From assembly GCF_000227135.1 (NCBI RefSeq), contig NC_018263.1, forward strand, positions 61,505 through 125,504: a stretch of 64,000 nucleotides of DNA, written 5' to 3'. Each line of letters starts with the position of its first letter. The first letter of the stretch is position 1. The DNA is from Leishmania donovani (lineage: Eukaryota > Euglenozoa > Kinetoplastea > Trypanosomatida > Trypanosomatidae). Below are positions 62,085 to 64,000 of this stretch, piece after piece. The notes below the pieces were generated by a model. The model had not been told where the DNA came from and searched no databases. It was given only the letters and a program-made list of their open reading frames with translations. Both the position numbers and the translations under genes were made by a program.

Positions 62085-64000
62085 GAGTATCCTCCACGGC
62101 GTGTACCTTGATGGGGAGGAGGGCAGGCGACACCCCACACAAGCGAGCAGAGAACAAGCCAACGCCGAGGAAAAAACTGTAACTCGAAAACAAGCTCGAC
62201 ATGTACGGGGTGAGGGGTGTCGAAAGCAGAACAGAGTGCATGTAAAGTAAGGAGGAGCGACAGAGACGGTGGTAGGTACCCAGCAAAGCACAAACTCTCG
62301 TGCAGGTGCTGCGCAAGAGAGACAAGGCGCATGATGGTCACTCCTTGAGCAACTTCTGAACGCGCGCAGAGCAGGCAGCACCACCACCATTACTGGCCAC
62401 GCCTTCGGGTGTGCTTTTCTGTTTCCCCTTGTGAACGAAAAGGGCGAACAGACGACGCACGCATCTTAACCTGCAACCGTGCCGCCGCTGGTCCATCAGC
62501 CTAAGCGCGCCACCCCACTTTAGAGGAGCAGGAGGAGTCGATGGCAACGATGGTGCACGCCACTCAGCGAGTGCCCAGAAATGGAGGCAAAATTTCGAAT
62601 GGGCTTGTGTGTCTGTGCGTGTGTACGTGTGCATACGCCATTGCATTATGTCGTGATGCTGCCAACACTCTTTCCCTGCAAAATCCAAAGGGGATTTACG
62701 AAAAAAAAAATGCGCATTCCCTATGTGCGTGTGCGCTTGTGCGTTCGCCTCATTCGCTTACGCTGCGGCACGCGCGATACACGAGCAGGGTGTCAAGGAG
62801 TGCCCTGCAAGGAGCAACATCCACAACGGCATCAACAAGCACCGGAGTGGCGAGTAAAACAGAGGCGAATCTGGAGAAAGCCACGCACGTACGCGCACAC
62901 CAGAAGAGAAGCAGGACAGCCAGCAGAGAGAAGAAAAGGAAAGCGTTTCGCGCTGATACTCACACGCACGCGCAAAACACGCACACACAGAGACACATAT
63001 GTGCATGTGCGAAGACGGCGTTGCAGCCCTCTAGCGCCATCCCTCTTTGATGCCTCTCTCCGATACCTACACAGGACTCCCTACGGTGCACACGAGAAGG
63101 TTGGAGGGGAGTCCAAGCACATGCCCACACGCCTGCATGCGCAGCGCCGCAAAGAGGCACCGTTCACTCAGTGCGCTTTTTTTTTCGAGTGTGTGTGAAG
63201 AATTCATGCAAATGCAGGACAAAAAGGGAGATAGAAGAGTAGGCTGTGCTGTCTTCTACAGCTTCTCCTGTCAACCACCCCATCCCTACAACCTCTGGCA
63301 GAGCTGACCCGCTGCCTGGCGCTTCCCCTCTGCGCAAGCGCTTCCCCCACGTGCCACGCGCTCTTTCACTCCTCTATTCGTTCGAGCACACTTCGGCGCA
63401 GCATCCGCTGCATTCCCGCGAGCGCTTTTGTGCGTGTGTGTCTGCGGGTGAGTGGGTGCGAGCATCGCCCGGGGTCAGCAGCGGCTTCGGGAGAAAGGCG
63501 TCAAGGCGAACGCCTCGTCATCATTGTTCAAAAAAAAAAAGCCAACGAAAAGACGGCTACGGTGGCATCGCCGGTGATGGGCTAAGCGCCACTGGATGGC
63601 GAGGAGGGCGATGAAGACATGTTACACTGCTCTGGCGAGCATGTGCACGTATGCGTGAGGGCGGGTAGCAGGACCTGCATGCTGTCTTGCGGCTCGGCAC
63701 CATGGTTCGGGACTCCATGTTTTTCTTGCCGCTCCTATGCCTCACAGAAGACGCACTTTGGTAGCCATGTTCACATCCGTGCACACACATACACCCACGC
63801 AAACACACGCACGCGCAAACACATCTTACTGTGTCCCTGACTCGCACCTTAATCGAGAGAGAGGGGGAGAACAACACGAAAAGAGTGGAACTGTGATCGC
63901 AAGAATTTCTGTGCTCACCGGACTACTCTCCCGGCAGCGCGAGGAACATCTTACTACTCCGGCAAGGTGGCGCATGTGCGCAAAGCTACCTTAAGCGGTG
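62085..64000. other. Non-coding sequence upstream of the TFIIA gene to the window end
   Basis: A-runs at 62700-62710 and 63529-63540 and CA-rich stretches near 62960-62995 and 63780-63820. Frames on both strands are low-complexity. No gene recognised; it probably contains the 3' UTR of a minus-strand gene beyond the right edge. Confidence 0.55.

Overview
This window is nuclear DNA from a trypanosomatid, most likely a Leishmania-type parasite. All 27 protein genes I can support lie on the minus strand in one uninterrupted array. None shows an intron, the coding regions are GC-rich in third positions, and long pyrimidine tracts (purine/A runs on the plus strand) sit upstream of start codons, as expected for polycistronic transcription with spliced-leader trans-splicing. 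There is no strand switch, no tRNA or rRNA that I recognise, and no CRISPR. Intergenic spacers are long (0.3-4 kb) and carry TG/CA microsatellites, homopolymers and SIDER-like retroposon remnants. The SIDER-like elements are the best sequence clue for Leishmania rather than Trypanosoma.

Layout, right to left in the direction of transcription: a divergent TFIIA small subunit (61.5-62.1 kb); an AAAP amino-acid permease (58.0-59.5); a hypothetical protein (56.2-56.8); an antisense, diverged SIDER-like element (55.35-55.91); a coiled-coil protein with a C-terminal PDZ-like domain (53.4-54.8); two hypotheticals (52.2-52.7 and 49.0-51.0); a spacer with possible gene remnants (47.4-48.4); a small Gln/Pro-rich hypothetical (46.2-46.7); a phosphatidylinositol-phosphate kinase (44.3-45.6); EMC3 (42.4-43.2); an IQ-motif protein (39.7-41.2); NOP10 (37.5-37.7); a mitochondrial-type RNase HII (34.8-36.2); a broken ankyrin-repeat pseudogene (32.7-33.8); proteasome subunit beta-4 (31.3-31.9); VPS25 of ESCRT-II (29.4-30.1); a Nudix CoA-diphosphatase-type enzyme (27.6-28.5); a two-TM membrane protein (25.9-26.9); a TFIIS-like protein (24.8-25.4); a calponin-homology-like protein (21.3-23.8); xylulokinase with an in-frame stop (19.0-20.5); a SIDER-like element interrupted by a gap (17.4-18.9); eIF3 subunit L (13.3-14.9); a coiled-coil protein (11.3-12.0); an FKBP12-type prolyl isomerase (10.0-10.4); a second SIDER-like element in a misassembled, twice-gapped stretch (7.9-9.5); dolichol-phosphate mannose synthase (6.9-7.7); a SET protein with an ATP-grasp-ligase-like N-terminus (3.95-5.37); and a mitochondrial inner-membrane-type signal peptidase (0.5-1.2).

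The genes are mostly unrelated housekeeping functions, as is usual in trypanosomatid arrays: transcription, translation, snoRNP assembly, protein degradation and sorting, ER insertion, glycosylation and lipid signalling. I see no operon-like pathway grouping. The points most worth checking are the single-base stop in xylulokinase, the two identical SIDER-like copies, the assembly errors around the N-runs, the multiply broken ankyrin pseudogene, the ATP-grasp-like/SET fusion and the two divergent general transcription factors.
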